A stretch of DNA of 48,799 nucleotides, from contig SHZM01000020.1 of assembly GCA_009692265.1 (NCBI GenBank), positions 1-48,799 on the forward strand, given 5' to 3'. The notes under the pieces are model-generated. The model was not told the origin of the DNA, made no database searches, and saw only the letters and a program-made list of their open reading frames with translations. The number at the start of each line of letters is the position of its first letter. Within the stretch, counting starts at the first letter, position 1. Positions 34,077 to 42,293 of this stretch are shown piece after piece. A program made the position numbers and the translations under genes. Origin of the DNA: Gammaproteobacteria bacterium (GTDB taxonomy: Bacteria; Pseudomonadota; Gammaproteobacteria; Ga0077536).

Positions 34077-34798
34077 CAGACCAGCGTGTGATAAACGTTT
34101 TGTACGTCATCATCCTGCTCAAGCTTGTCGATCAACAGCAGCACTTCCTTGGCCGGCTCTTCGGCTAACTCCACTGGCGTCAGGCACAGGTACTCGTGCT
34201 CGGCAGAAACGACCGCGAGCGCACGCTCCTCAAGCGCTTTTTGCACCTGCCCGAAATCTAGAAAACTGCACCGTATCACCAGTTGGGGCTCGCCTTTTTC
34301 GCCGGTGCCCTCGCCCATTTCATCGAGCCCATGATCGATGAGGTACAACTCCAGATCATCCTGATCGATGCCCTCTGGTGATAATCGGAACACGCCCATT
34401 TTTTTGAACATAAACGCGACGCTGCCCGAGATCCCGATATTTCCGCCGAACTTGCTGAAGATATGTCGGACGCTCGCAATCGTGCGCGTGGGATTGTCGG
34501 TTGCGGTCTCCACTAAAATCGCGACACCGTGTGGAGCGTAGCCTTCGTAGATCACAACCTCGTAATTCGCCGCGTCCTTGCCAGCCGCGCGTTTGATCGC
34601 AGCATCGACTTTGTCTTTCGGCATGTTCACGGCGCGCGCGTTTTGGATCACGCGTCGCAGCGCGGGGTTGTGCGCCGGGTCAGGGCCACCGCCGCGCACC
34701 GCGATGGCGATATCTCTGCCGACTCTCGTGAATTGCTTCGCCATTCGGTCCCAGCGCGCGAACATCACATGTTTGCGAGTTTCAAATATACGACCCAT
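34076..34798 (-). CDS. YebC/PmpR family protein
   Basis: A 240-residue protein of the YebC/PmpR family (DUF28), known in different members as DNA-binding regulators and, more recently, as ribosome-associated factors that relieve stalling. Family segments are [53 protein letters not shown] and GPHGVAIL-like [17 protein letters not shown]. The ATG at 34798 gives the expected [13 protein letters not shown] start; the frame is open 33 codons further upstream. The usual neighbour ruvC is absent, suggesting the second, non-ruvC-linked paralogue type. Confidence 0.9.
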   Translation of the reverse strand: MGRIFETRKHVMFARWDRMAKQFTRVGRDIAIAVRGGGPDPAHNPALRRVIQNARAVNMPKDKVDAAIKRAAGKDAANYEVVIYEGYAPHGVAILVETATDNPTRTIASVRHIFSKFGGNIGISGSVAFMFKKMGVFRLSPEGIDQDDLELYLIDHGLDEMGEGTGEKGEPQLVIRCSFLDFGQVQKALEERALAVVSAEHEYLCLTPVELAEEPAKEVLLLIDKLEQDDDVQNVYHTLV

Positions 34799-34923
34799 GA
34801 GTCGACATACCTCCAATTGGAAGGCGGAAATGGTGTCAGGTTTATTTCCCGGAGGCAAAAGCATGCGCGCCATACCGCGCAGAAGGTCACCCGGCATCGC
34901 CTGTCTTGGTTAGACTGGCGCCT

Positions 34924-35745
34924 ATGCGCGCAATTAAGGTCATCAAATTCGCGGTGCTGGCGTCCTCGCTAGGCGGGGGCTGCGCGGGTGCGCCGACCTT
35001 ACCGACAGACCTTCACGAAGGCTTGGTAACCAACGGCGAGATCTGGCTATTGCCGCTGGTGAATCCGCAGGTGGCCCTCACCACCAGCGGCACCGTCGGT
35101 CCCGCTTTCGCGCTGGGCAGCGCTGATCGTGGATTCGGCGAGTACGACGGTCACCTGCAATCATCGCTGCACGTTTGTGCGGCGACCGGCCCTGCTGCTG
35201 GTGCGTGTTTGGCGGTGTTAGGCGGTTTGTTTGCATTAGCCGGCGCAAGTATGAGCCTCCTGTATAGCCTGCAACAAGGTGCGTCCGGGAAGGTCGAAAC
35301 GAGTACGACCCGTGCAGCTTTCGCCGACAATCCAACCCTGGCCGACCTCAGCGCCGAAATCGCGCGACGAACCGCCGCACTAGCGCAGCGCGTTGAGGCG
35401 CCGATTCTGGTCACCGCAACGTCGCCGGATAACGCCTGTGCCGACACCACCCCGAACCTTATTCCGCGCGGGATCGTTCGTCTCGACCTCGCGGAATTAA
35501 AAGTTGATTTCGAACCCGGCTATCAGTTCAAACTCACGATCGTCAGTCGCCTGCGTACACAGTTCTGTGGCGGCGATCGACCAACCGTCGAACGGCGGCT
35601 TGCCCACCTCGGCCGTTTGACTTCGATGTCGCGAGATCCCAGGCGTGCCAGCCTCGCACTTGGTACCGAGGTGGAGGCTGCCATCGCGGCACTCCGTCGG
35701 GACATCAACGCCTACATCCACGCTAGCCTGCTTGGCCAGTATTGA
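34924..35745 (+). CDS. Putative exported protein of unknown function
   Basis: A 273-residue protein with a basic N-terminus and a leader (MRAIKVIKFAVLASSLGGGC) whose Cys20 could be a lipidation site, though the -3 position is not typical. A second hydrophobic patch (ACLAVLGGLFALAGASMSLL) lies near residue 100, and the rest is soluble, with a charged helical C-terminus. No recognisable domain. The ATG at 34924 was chosen because it starts the leader; the frame is open 6 codons more. The yajD gene follows after 31 bases. Confidence 0.6.
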   Translation: MRAIKVIKFAVLASSLGGGCAGAPTLPTDLHEGLVTNGEIWLLPLVNPQVALTTSGTVGPAFALGSADRGFGEYDGHLQSSLHVCAATGPAAGACLAVLGGLFALAGASMSLLYSLQQGASGKVETSTTRAAFADNPTLADLSAEIARRTAALAQRVEAPILVTATSPDNACADTTPNLIPRGIVRLDLAELKVDFEPGYQFKLTIVSRLRTQFCGGDRPTVERRLAHLGRLTSMSRDPRRASLALGTEVEAAIAALRRDINAYIHASLLGQY

Positions 35746-35776
35746 AATTCGCGCGATCTCGGCGCAGGCTGAACTC

Positions 35777-36160
35777 ATGACCCAAAAATCTCCCTCCGAC
35801 AGCAACGCCAACCTCGATCGCGTAGTCCTTGAGGCGCGACGTAACCGCGAGCGGCGCGAACAGGACTACCGGGCGCTTGCGCTGAAACTTTATCCCTGGG
35901 TGTGTGGGCGCTGTGCCCGCGAATTCGCTCGCGAGAACCTGCGCGAACTTACGGTTCACCATCGTAATCATGATCACGATTACAACCCCGCCGACGGCAG
36001 TAACTGGGAGCTACTGTGTCTTTACTGTCACGATCAGGAACATTCGCGGCAGGTCGAGGCGGCACAGGGCTTAAGCTCGGGGCTTCAGTCTCCAAAGGAA
36101 TCGCGGGGGACTGGGAAACCTTTTGCGGGTCTCGCGGATCTGCTACTGAATAAGCCCTAG
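35777..36160 (+). CDS. yajD: YajD family HNH nuclease
   Basis: A 127-residue HNH-fold protein of the YajD type. The zinc-binding cysteines are in WVCGRCAREF and LLCLYCHDQEHS; the HNH core is LTVHHRNHDHDYNPADGSNW. The protein is probably a metal-dependent nuclease, but no role has been established for YajD. The ATG at 35777 gives the canonical length; an open frame upstream overlaps the preceding gene. Confidence 0.88.
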   Translation: MTQKSPSDSNANLDRVVLEARRNRERREQDYRALALKLYPWVCGRCAREFARENLRELTVHHRNHDHDYNPADGSNWELLCLYCHDQEHSRQVEAAQGLSSGLQSPKESRGTGKPFAGLADLLLNKP

Positions 36161-36170
36161 AGGGTCTCGC

Positions 36171-36479
36171 TCAATCCCCGTGCTCATTCGCCATCGCGAG
36201 TAAGACACCAGCGTGGCACGGACCGTCTAACGGGCACCAGCAGGCGAGATTCTTCCCTCCCAGGTGTTGGCGAACTTCCGCGCGAGTAGGCGCTTTCTCG
36301 TCGCCCGGTGCCGCTCGCTTCCCAACCAACCACGCGCTGTAGTCAGCGATCGACTGCTCCCGCGTTCGTGAGATTTCAAGCGTAAAGGGATTACCCCAGC
36401 GGGTCGTGCGATCAACTTTGAGCGTATTCTCGGGCATCCGCCAACCCTTACTGCGCTTCAATTGAACGCGAACCGGCAT
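36171..36479 (-). CDS. DUF4326 domain-containing protein
   Basis: A 102-residue protein of the DUF4326 family, seen in both phages and bacteria. Family features are the VDRTTRWGNPF segment after the first strand and the LACWCPLDGPCHAGVLLAMA segment with three cysteines and a histidine, likely a metal or nucleotide site. It ends 10 bases from the convergent yajD stop and lies 60 bases downstream of the flippase-like gene on the same strand. Confidence 0.85.
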   Translation of the reverse strand: MPVRVQLKRSKGWRMPENTLKVDRTTRWGNPFTLEISRTREQSIADYSAWLVGKRAAPGDEKAPTRAEVRQHLGGKNLACWCPLDGPCHAGVLLAMANEHGD

Positions 36480-36539
36480 ACTTTTATCCCTCGCTACCTA
36501 CTCATCGCATCGGCAATCCGCGGTCGACTTGATAAACGC

Positions 36540-37559
36540 TTATCCCCGACGCCACCATCGACGTCCCTCCATAATCTGCCAGGCCAATAATCCAGGTAAA
36601 CCGAGGATTAGCTCGCGGACGCGCTTCGACAACGACAGCGCCAACGCCGTCTGCGGCGATAGCCCATAGAGCGCACCGATCAACACGAAGCCACCTTCTT
36701 GCACTCCAAGCGCCGCGGGGACCGCGAAGGCGACACTGCGCACGACTTGACTCAAGCTCTCGATCACCAGCGCTGCTCGCGGCGACACCTCAGCCCCCAT
36801 GAAATACAGAATTAACCAGATTTCCAAACTTCCGATCAACCAAGACAGCAGGTGCGCATTGAACGAACGAAGGAGTGCGCCAGGACTGCGAAACAACCGA
36901 TGAATCGAATCGTGCAGGCCGTCCAGCGAACTTCCTCTTAGCAACGGTACGCGTGACGCCAAGCTTAAGAATAAGCGCTCGGTAGCGTGCAATAACCCGC
37001 GACGCTGAGCCAAAAAGAAAATAGGCAGCACCGATACCGACGCCAGCAAGCCCAGCACTGTCCATTCGACCACCGGGCCTTGATGCCCATCGGTCAACAG
37101 CAACGCCAAGCCGAGCAGGGTAAATACTGCCTGGCTCACGATTTGGCTACCGAGATCCGCCACCATCGTGCTCGCCGCGATCCCATTGCGAAAACCGTGC
37201 AGCACGAGGATCCGTAACGAGACAACTTCCCCACCGATTTGGGTGAGCGGTAATAAATTGCTCACAGCTTCGCGGATCCAGCGGGCCTGGATAAACCACC
37301 ACAACGAAGCGGCCTGCTCAACCTGCGCAATCGCATGCCAGCCGTGCCCCGACAACACCACTTGCACCACGTGCGCGAGCACCACCACGAGCATGCCCCA
37401 CCCGACATTCAGAATCGCCGTGACTATGTCTTCGAAGCCGAAATGCAGCACCAAGGCGACAACGACGGCGAGGCCCGCCAGCGCGATCGCGAGCATGCCT
37501 AACGACGCGCGTGAGCGATGCGGCGCCGCTTTATCTACTGGTAGCAATTGCGATGACAT
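36540..37559 (-). CDS. Lysylphosphatidylglycerol synthase-like membrane flippase domain protein (HpnL-like)
   Basis: A 339-residue polytopic membrane protein of the UPF0104/LPG-synthase TM family. Family signatures are WIREAVSNLLPLTQIGGEVVS, around residues 90-115, and the C-terminal SLSQVVRSVAFAVPAALGVQ followed by EGGFVLIGALYGLSPQTALA. Members such as HpnL act in hopanoid transport, others in lipid flipping; no hopanoid genes are next to it, so the specific role is open. The ATG at 37559 was chosen over an open frame that runs into the upstream hydrolase gene. Confidence 0.82.
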   Translation of the reverse strand: MSSQLLPVDKAAPHRSRASLGMLAIALAGLAVVVALVLHFGFEDIVTAILNVGWGMLVVVLAHVVQVVLSGHGWHAIAQVEQAASLWWFIQARWIREAVSNLLPLTQIGGEVVSLRILVLHGFRNGIAASTMVADLGSQIVSQAVFTLLGLALLLTDGHQGPVVEWTVLGLLASVSVLPIFFLAQRRGLLHATERLFLSLASRVPLLRGSSLDGLHDSIHRLFRSPGALLRSFNAHLLSWLIGSLEIWLILYFMGAEVSPRAALVIESLSQVVRSVAFAVPAALGVQEGGFVLIGALYGLSPQTALALSLSKRVRELILGLPGLLAWQIMEGRRWWRRG

Positions 37560-37602
37560 CGCGCCGGGTGATTCAGGTGAGCTTCGATAGCGAAACGGTG
37601 AA

Positions 37603-38454
37603 TCAGGGCTTCGCCGCCATCTGCCTGCGCAGAAATGGTACGACGTGGGAGGCGACACCGGCGGGATCATCCGCGAACGGCCAGTGGCCACTTTGCGGCA
37701 GAATCACGATCTGAGCGTGCGGGAACACTTCTTTCTGAGCTTCGGCATAGGCCACCGGCACATAAGGATCACAGGCACCCCACACCACCAAGGCTGGAAT
37801 ATCTCGCGGTTGCAACGCGGACACCACTTGCGCGGAGAATGAAGCAACGACCTCAGGGCCGCTCGCGCGATATAACCGCAACACTGCGCGCTTGGTCCCC
37901 GCGTCGTAGCGGTCATACATCTGGTCGATAAACGCCGCCGGCAATCCGCGCGGGTTACCGTGCTTGAACAGCAGATGAAACCCCGCGCGTGAAGCCATGA
38001 GTTGAAATAATTCGCCAACTATTGGCGTGCGCCAGATCCTGGCGAGGTAATGCCAACTATATCCCGGCAAGATCCCGATATTGACCAAGGTGACACTCGC
38101 CACCTGCTCCGGATGCTGAGCGGCCCAGGTAAGTCCCCAAGGACCGCCAAAATCATGCAGTACTAAATGCGCGCGAGTGATTTTCAGCTCGCGCATCACC
38201 GCGTCCAAATGCGCGGCGTAACCCGGAACACTGTAATCAAAATCAGCCGGTTTATCGGCTGCACCAAATCCCGGCATATCCACCGCGAGCGCCCGTCCGT
38301 AGTCACCCACCTGCTCGATAAGCGCGCGCCAGTCCTCGCACGAACCAGGGTTCCCGTGGACAAAGACGGCTGCTTCGCCAGCTTCGCCGCCGGCTTCAAG
38401 GCAGGGTGATTTGCGGCCGGCGACTAGGATAGTTCGCTGCTGTACTGCTGCCAT
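37603..38454 (-). CDS. Alpha/beta hydrolase with Asp nucleophile (haloalkane dehalogenase / epoxide hydrolase-like)
   Basis: A 283-residue alpha/beta hydrolase. The oxyanion motif HGNPGSCEDW is at 34-43, the nucleophile elbow LHDFGGPWG places Asp at 101 instead of Ser, the acid is in VVWGACDPYVP, and the histidine is in PQSGHWPFADDP. An Asp nucleophile is typical of haloalkane dehalogenases and epoxide hydrolases. It is preceded by the hydroxypyruvate isomerase gene (42 bases) and followed by the flippase gene (43 bases), all on the same strand, a probable operon. Confidence 0.88.
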   Translation of the reverse strand: MAAVQQRTILVAGRKSPCLEAGGEAGEAAVFVHGNPGSCEDWRALIEQVGDYGRALAVDMPGFGAADKPADFDYSVPGYAAHLDAVMRELKITRAHLVLHDFGGPWGLTWAAQHPEQVASVTLVNIGILPGYSWHYLARIWRTPIVGELFQLMASRAGFHLLFKHGNPRGLPAAFIDQMYDRYDAGTKRAVLRLYRASGPEVVASFSAQVVSALQPRDIPALVVWGACDPYVPVAYAEAQKEVFPHAQIVILPQSGHWPFADDPAGVASHVVPFLRRQMAAKP

Positions 38455-38496
38455 CAGTGATGACTCCCATGTTATGTGTATTCCCGGAGACTCTAT

Positions 38497-39279
38497 TCAT
38501 GCGCCGAGTGAAACGCCCAAGTGCTTTACCCACGCTAGCCCTTCGAGGGTGCCGCCGCGCGGCTTGTATTCGCAACCAATCCACTCTTGATAGGAGTGTT
38601 GCTCTAATAACCCGAATACCGCACGGTAATCGATCTCACCCGAATCTGGCTCGCCGCGATCTGGCGGTTGGGCGATTTGCAGGTGCGCGGCAATCGGCAG
38701 ATAGGCCTCAAGCGCGGCAATCAGCTCGCCTTCGACAATTTGGCGGTGATACAGATCCAATTGCAACCGCACGTTAGTCGCGCCGACCTGCTCGATCAGA
38801 CTTAGTGCCTCGCTGGTACGATTAATCAAATACCCAGGAATGTCCCGCGAATTGATTGGTTCGATCAACAATTCAACCCCCTGGGCCGCGGCAAGCGGCG
38901 CGGCCTTTTGCAGGTTCTTGATGAGAGTTGCTGATTCCGCGCCGTGCTGGATCAACCCTGCCAGGACGTGAAGGCGTGGACAGGCCAGCGCGTCCGCATA
39001 GCGCAGGGCCTGCGCGAGGCTTGCCGAGAATTCCGCTTCCCGCCCTGGAATCCCTGCAATTCCGCGCTCACCGCGTTCCTCGAAATCGCCTGGCGAGGTA
39101 TTGAACAACACCTGTTGCAAGCCACTGTCGGCGAGGCGCGCTGCTAGATCGTTTGGTGAATACGCATAGGGAAACAAACACTCGACACCCCGAAACCCGG
39201 CCTGGGCCGCGAGGTCAAACCGCTGCAGAAATGGCACCTCATGGAAAAGGAGCGAGAGATTGGCGGCGAATCGAAGCAT
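38497..39279 (-). CDS. hyi: Hydroxypyruvate isomerase family protein
   Basis: A 260-residue TIM-barrel sugar isomerase of the hydroxypyruvate isomerase family, which interconverts hydroxypyruvate and tartronate semialdehyde. Typical segments are MLRFAANLSLLFHEVPFLQR, FRGVECLFPY, LLIEPINSRDIPGYL with the metal glutamate, LQLDLYHRQIVEGEL, HLQIAQPPDRGEPDSGEI and EYKPRG. The ATG at 39279 matches the family start; the frame is open 22 codons further. Divergent from the pilus operon. It may work with the beta-hydroxyacid dehydrogenase at 25625, which is an inference. Confidence 0.88.
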   Translation of the reverse strand: MLRFAANLSLLFHEVPFLQRFDLAAQAGFRGVECLFPYAYSPNDLAARLADSGLQQVLFNTSPGDFEERGERGIAGIPGREAEFSASLAQALRYADALACPRLHVLAGLIQHGAESATLIKNLQKAAPLAAAQGVELLIEPINSRDIPGYLINRTSEALSLIEQVGATNVRLQLDLYHRQIVEGELIAALEAYLPIAAHLQIAQPPDRGEPDSGEIDYRAVFGLLEQHSYQEWIGCEYKPRGGTLEGLAWVKHLGVSLGA

Positions 39280-39498
39280 ATGCGCATGCTCGCGCGAACG
39301 GGGTTGTCGCGGGCTCAGGATACTGCACAGTAACGGGCGTTCCAAAGACTGGCGGTTATCCTGGGCTGCGCGGCGCCTCTCCTAAATCTGGGATCTCCAT
39401 CACACTCGCTAGTGACTTCAGACCGTTCACCAGGGCAACCACGACCGTTCATCGCTCAACGGTCGCTTTGTCCGTACGAATTACTATGCTTGGCCACT

Positions 39499-39999
39499 AT
39501 GAATAGCTCGCAACAAACAGGTTTTACGATCCTCGAATTAATGATGGCGGTGGCGATTGCCGCCGTTGTGGTCGCGATAGGCATCCCTAATCTTATGACC
39601 TTTGTGCGCACCGATACGGCGGTAACCGATGTGAATCGCTTGGTCACCGGGCTCACCCTTGCGCGCAGTGAAGCAGCCGGACGCGGCGTCCCTGTAGTCG
39701 TGGTGCCAATCAGCGCGGGCGATTGGAGCACCGGATGGTTAATCGGGACCGATTTGGACGGAGACGGCATTTTCCCGGAGGCTGACGATCCCGCGCCGTA
39801 CCGCGTCTTCGAGGCGATTACCAGCGCAACCTTTACCGATTCACCGGAGAGTGTCACGTTCCTACCGACTGGCGGCGTCGACACCCCTGTGACCTTCTCG
39901 CTACTACCGAATTATTGCCACGACAGCAATAACCGTCGCCGCATCGTCAGCGTGGGTCCGGCGGGATTCGTTGACCTGGCTTATGGGAGTTGTCCATGA
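39499..39999 (+). CDS. fimT: Minor pilin FimT/GspH family
   Basis: A 166-residue type IV pilin-like protein, first gene of the minor pilin operon. The prepilin peptidase site is G-FTILELMMAVAIAAVVV with the conserved Glu5 of the mature protein, followed by the long N-terminal helix; the C-terminal globular part has two cysteines (NYCHDS and YGSCP). FimT/FimU proteins help prime pilus assembly and FimT of some species binds DNA for uptake. The ATG at 39499 fits the leader NSSQQTG. Its stop overlaps the pilV start (ATGA). Confidence 0.9.
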   Translation: MNSSQQTGFTILELMMAVAIAAVVVAIGIPNLMTFVRTDTAVTDVNRLVTGLTLARSEAAGRGVPVVVVPISAGDWSTGWLIGTDLDGDGIFPEADDPAPYRVFEAITSATFTDSPESVTFLPTGGVDTPVTFSLLPNYCHDSNNRRRIVSVGPAGFVDLAYGSCP

Positions 40000-40436
40000 C
40001 ACGTCGCAGTCAACAAACGGGATTTTCCCTACTCGAAGTCCTAGTCTCGGTCTTTATTTTAGCCGTCGGCTTACTCGGGCTTGCGAGTCTGCAGGCCTTC
40101 AGCATCCGTGGTTCGATGGGGTCTCAACACCATTCTCAAGCGGTGCTGATCGCGCAAGACATGATGGAACGGATGCGTGCGAACAAAGGTGCCGCGCTGG
40201 CAGGTGGTTATAACCTCGACCTTGACGACCCACCGCCGGCAGGCGGCAACGGAACACCATTAGAGGACGACGATAGGGCTGGTTGGTTTGCGAATTTCCT
40301 GACCCTGCTGCCGGAAGGGGACGCTTCAATCGGTTGTGATGCCAACGGCCGGTGCACTGTCATTATCCAATGGAACGACAGTCGGGCCGAAGAAGGTGCC
40401 ACTACTCAACATTTCGATTTCACCAGCCAGATTTAA
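39996..40436 (+). CDS. pilV: Type IV pilus modification protein PilV
   Basis: A 146-residue minor pilin with the processing site G-FSLLEVLVSVFILAVGLLG and the PilV-type segment LASLQAFSIRGSMGSQHHSQ after the helix, then AQDMMERMRANKG and a two-cysteine end (IGCDANGRCTV). PilV is part of the minor pilin priming complex. The ATG at 39996 overlaps the fimT stop by 4 bases, which indicates translational coupling; pilW follows after 11 bases. Confidence 0.9.
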   Translation: MTRRSQQTGFSLLEVLVSVFILAVGLLGLASLQAFSIRGSMGSQHHSQAVLIAQDMMERMRANKGAALAGGYNLDLDDPPPAGGNGTPLEDDDRAGWFANFLTLLPEGDASIGCDANGRCTVIIQWNDSRAEEGATTQHFDFTSQI

Positions 40437-40447
40437 GACCAAACCCA

Positions 40448-41692
40448 ATGCGCACACCATTGTCACCTCTTCATGCTCGCCAACACGGGGTTACCTTGAT
40501 CGAACTCATGGTAGCGCTGACCTTGGGGTTAATCCTCACCGGGGCCGCGATCCAGGTGTTCGTTGCCAATAAATCCACCTATCGACTGACTAACGCCCTG
40601 TCGCATGTCCAGGAAAACGGCCGCTATGCGATGCAGCAACTCGCCTACGATATTCGGATGGCCGGCTATTTTGGCTGTGGCTCAAGGCGCCAAATCGATT
40701 CGAACCTGGTAGCCGCCGATCTGGATTTCATCCCTGCTGCCCTACCTTCGGATCCAGACGGTGATGCGTACGCGGCGGCAGTCGACACCAAAGAAAATTA
40801 CCTTGCGAGAAATGCCCTCCGTGGCTTCGATGGCGGCACTGCCTGGTGGGTCGCGGCCGGCCCGCCGCTCGATCTGGCCGGTAATGCACTAACCGTGTGT
40901 GACGCAGCCACCCGCAATACGGCTAGCTGTCAGATCAGCGATGTCGTGTCGGTCATCCGCGGTGCCGAATTAGGCGTGCACCTGACCGCCGATATGCTGG
41001 CTGAAACCGATCCCTTGATGGTGAAAACCGCTGAGTTCGCCGCGATGCGCCCCACCATCACACCGGACGATGACGCGCCTGGTGAAGAAGATCTCGTTCT
41101 CCTCACCGACTGCGAGAGCGCCGATTTAATCCGAGTACGAGCGCTTGATGAAGTCGGCGACGATACGCAGATTATTCCCGATGCGGCTTTGGAAAAGAAA
41201 TATCTTCAAGGTCCGGCGGGGGGCGAATCGGCGACCAGTAGCGCATCGCTTTACTCGCTGACCGGCGGGAGCTATTTCGTGGCCGACGCCGCCGTCGACA
41301 ACGACGGCGATGGCGTGCCTGAGCCTACTGCTGCACTGTATCGCATAGGTCATGCCGATGAAGGCACCGTACCACCGGCGGTGCTGATCGCCGAAGGTGT
41401 TGAGAAAATGTTTATTGCCTATGGCTTGGACACCGGCGGCGATGAATCCATCGAAGAGTATGACACCGCCGCCCAGATCGACGCCCGGCGACTGGCCGGC
41501 AATGAAAATTGGGAGCGCGTGGTCGCTGTGCGTATCTCATTGCTGCTTAAAAGCAAAGAAGATTTCGTGACCAACGAACCGGTGGCGATGACGTTCGTCG
41601 ACGGCACTATCGTGAACGACGGCGTTAACGCGGACCGCCGTCTACGCTTGGTTTTTTCGCAAACGATTAGCATTAGAAATCGAGTGCAATAA
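40448..41692 (+). CDS. pilW: Minor pilin PilW
   Basis: A 414-residue PilW family protein. The processing site is G-VTLIELMVALTLGLILTGA, followed by the PilW segment LSHVQENGRYAMQQLAYDIR and MAGYFGCG, with a large globular domain. It is longer than many PilW proteins. The ATG at 40448 gives a normal leader; the frame is open 32 codons into pilV. Its TAA overlaps the pilX ATG (TAATG). Confidence 0.9.
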   Translation: MRTPLSPLHARQHGVTLIELMVALTLGLILTGAAIQVFVANKSTYRLTNALSHVQENGRYAMQQLAYDIRMAGYFGCGSRRQIDSNLVAADLDFIPAALPSDPDGDAYAAAVDTKENYLARNALRGFDGGTAWWVAAGPPLDLAGNALTVCDAATRNTASCQISDVVSVIRGAELGVHLTADMLAETDPLMVKTAEFAAMRPTITPDDDAPGEEDLVLLTDCESADLIRVRALDEVGDDTQIIPDAALEKKYLQGPAGGESATSSASLYSLTGGSYFVADAAVDNDGDGVPEPTAALYRIGHADEGTVPPAVLIAEGVEKMFIAYGLDTGGDESIEEYDTAAQIDARRLAGNENWERVVAVRISLLLKSKEDFVTNEPVAMTFVDGTIVNDGVNADRRLRLVFSQTISIRNRVQ

Positions 41693-42204
41693 TGTCATCA
41701 CCTCTTAATGCTCAGCGCGGCGCAGCGCTCATCGTCACCTTGGTCATGCTCCTCATCATGACCTTGCTCGGTTTGTCGTCGATGGATGCCACCATCATGG
41801 GTGAACGCATGGCGGGACATCAAAAAAACAAACAGGCGAGCTTTGATGCCGCGGAAGCCGCTCTGCGCGCGGGAGAAGGAATCGCTGAGTCGCTTGGACA
41901 AGCACCGAATCCGGGCGCCGCCCTCTACGATCAGGCGCTCGACGGGGATCCCGCCGTATGGAAGGACCCAGCCACAAACTGGGCCGAGTGGGTCGGCGCA
42001 GCCCTACCTGATGTTATCCAGCAACCTGAATACGTCATCGAGATCGTCGGCATCGTGCCCAACAGCCGAAACTGCGCGGTGACTCATCTGCCGGTTGGTT
42101 GCGAGCGCCCCGCGCGGCGTGTCACCGCGCGTGGATGGGGGAATAACGCCAATGCAATGTCGATCATTCAATCAGTCTTTTTATATATCGATGAAGACGG
42201 CTAG
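41692..42204 (+). CDS. pilX: Minor pilin PilX
   Basis: A 170-residue PilX family protein. The N-terminus GAALIVTLVMLLIMTLLGLS is the typical glycine-free variant of the pilin helix (no Glu5), followed by the PilX hallmark MGERMAGHQKNKQASFDAAE and a globular C-terminus with two cysteines. PilX links the minor pilin complex to PilY1, whose gene follows after 89 bases. Confidence 0.9.
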   Translation: MSSPLNAQRGAALIVTLVMLLIMTLLGLSSMDATIMGERMAGHQKNKQASFDAAEAALRAGEGIAESLGQAPNPGAALYDQALDGDPAVWKDPATNWAEWVGAALPDVIQQPEYVIEIVGIVPNSRNCAVTHLPVGCERPARRVTARGWGNNANAMSIIQSVFLYIDEDG

Positions 42205-42293
42205 AGGCGTGATGCTGGTGATTAGCCGAATTCACTTTAAGCGCCTTTTCGTACGAACCATTAAGTAGTGAACAACCTCAGGATCGTAATGTT

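Noticed and set aside
33505..34341. Long plus-strand ORF of 278 codons
   Set aside because: It crosses the GGGGGA repeat and runs antisense to the small membrane protein and YebC genes; composition is low-complexity Arg/Pro.
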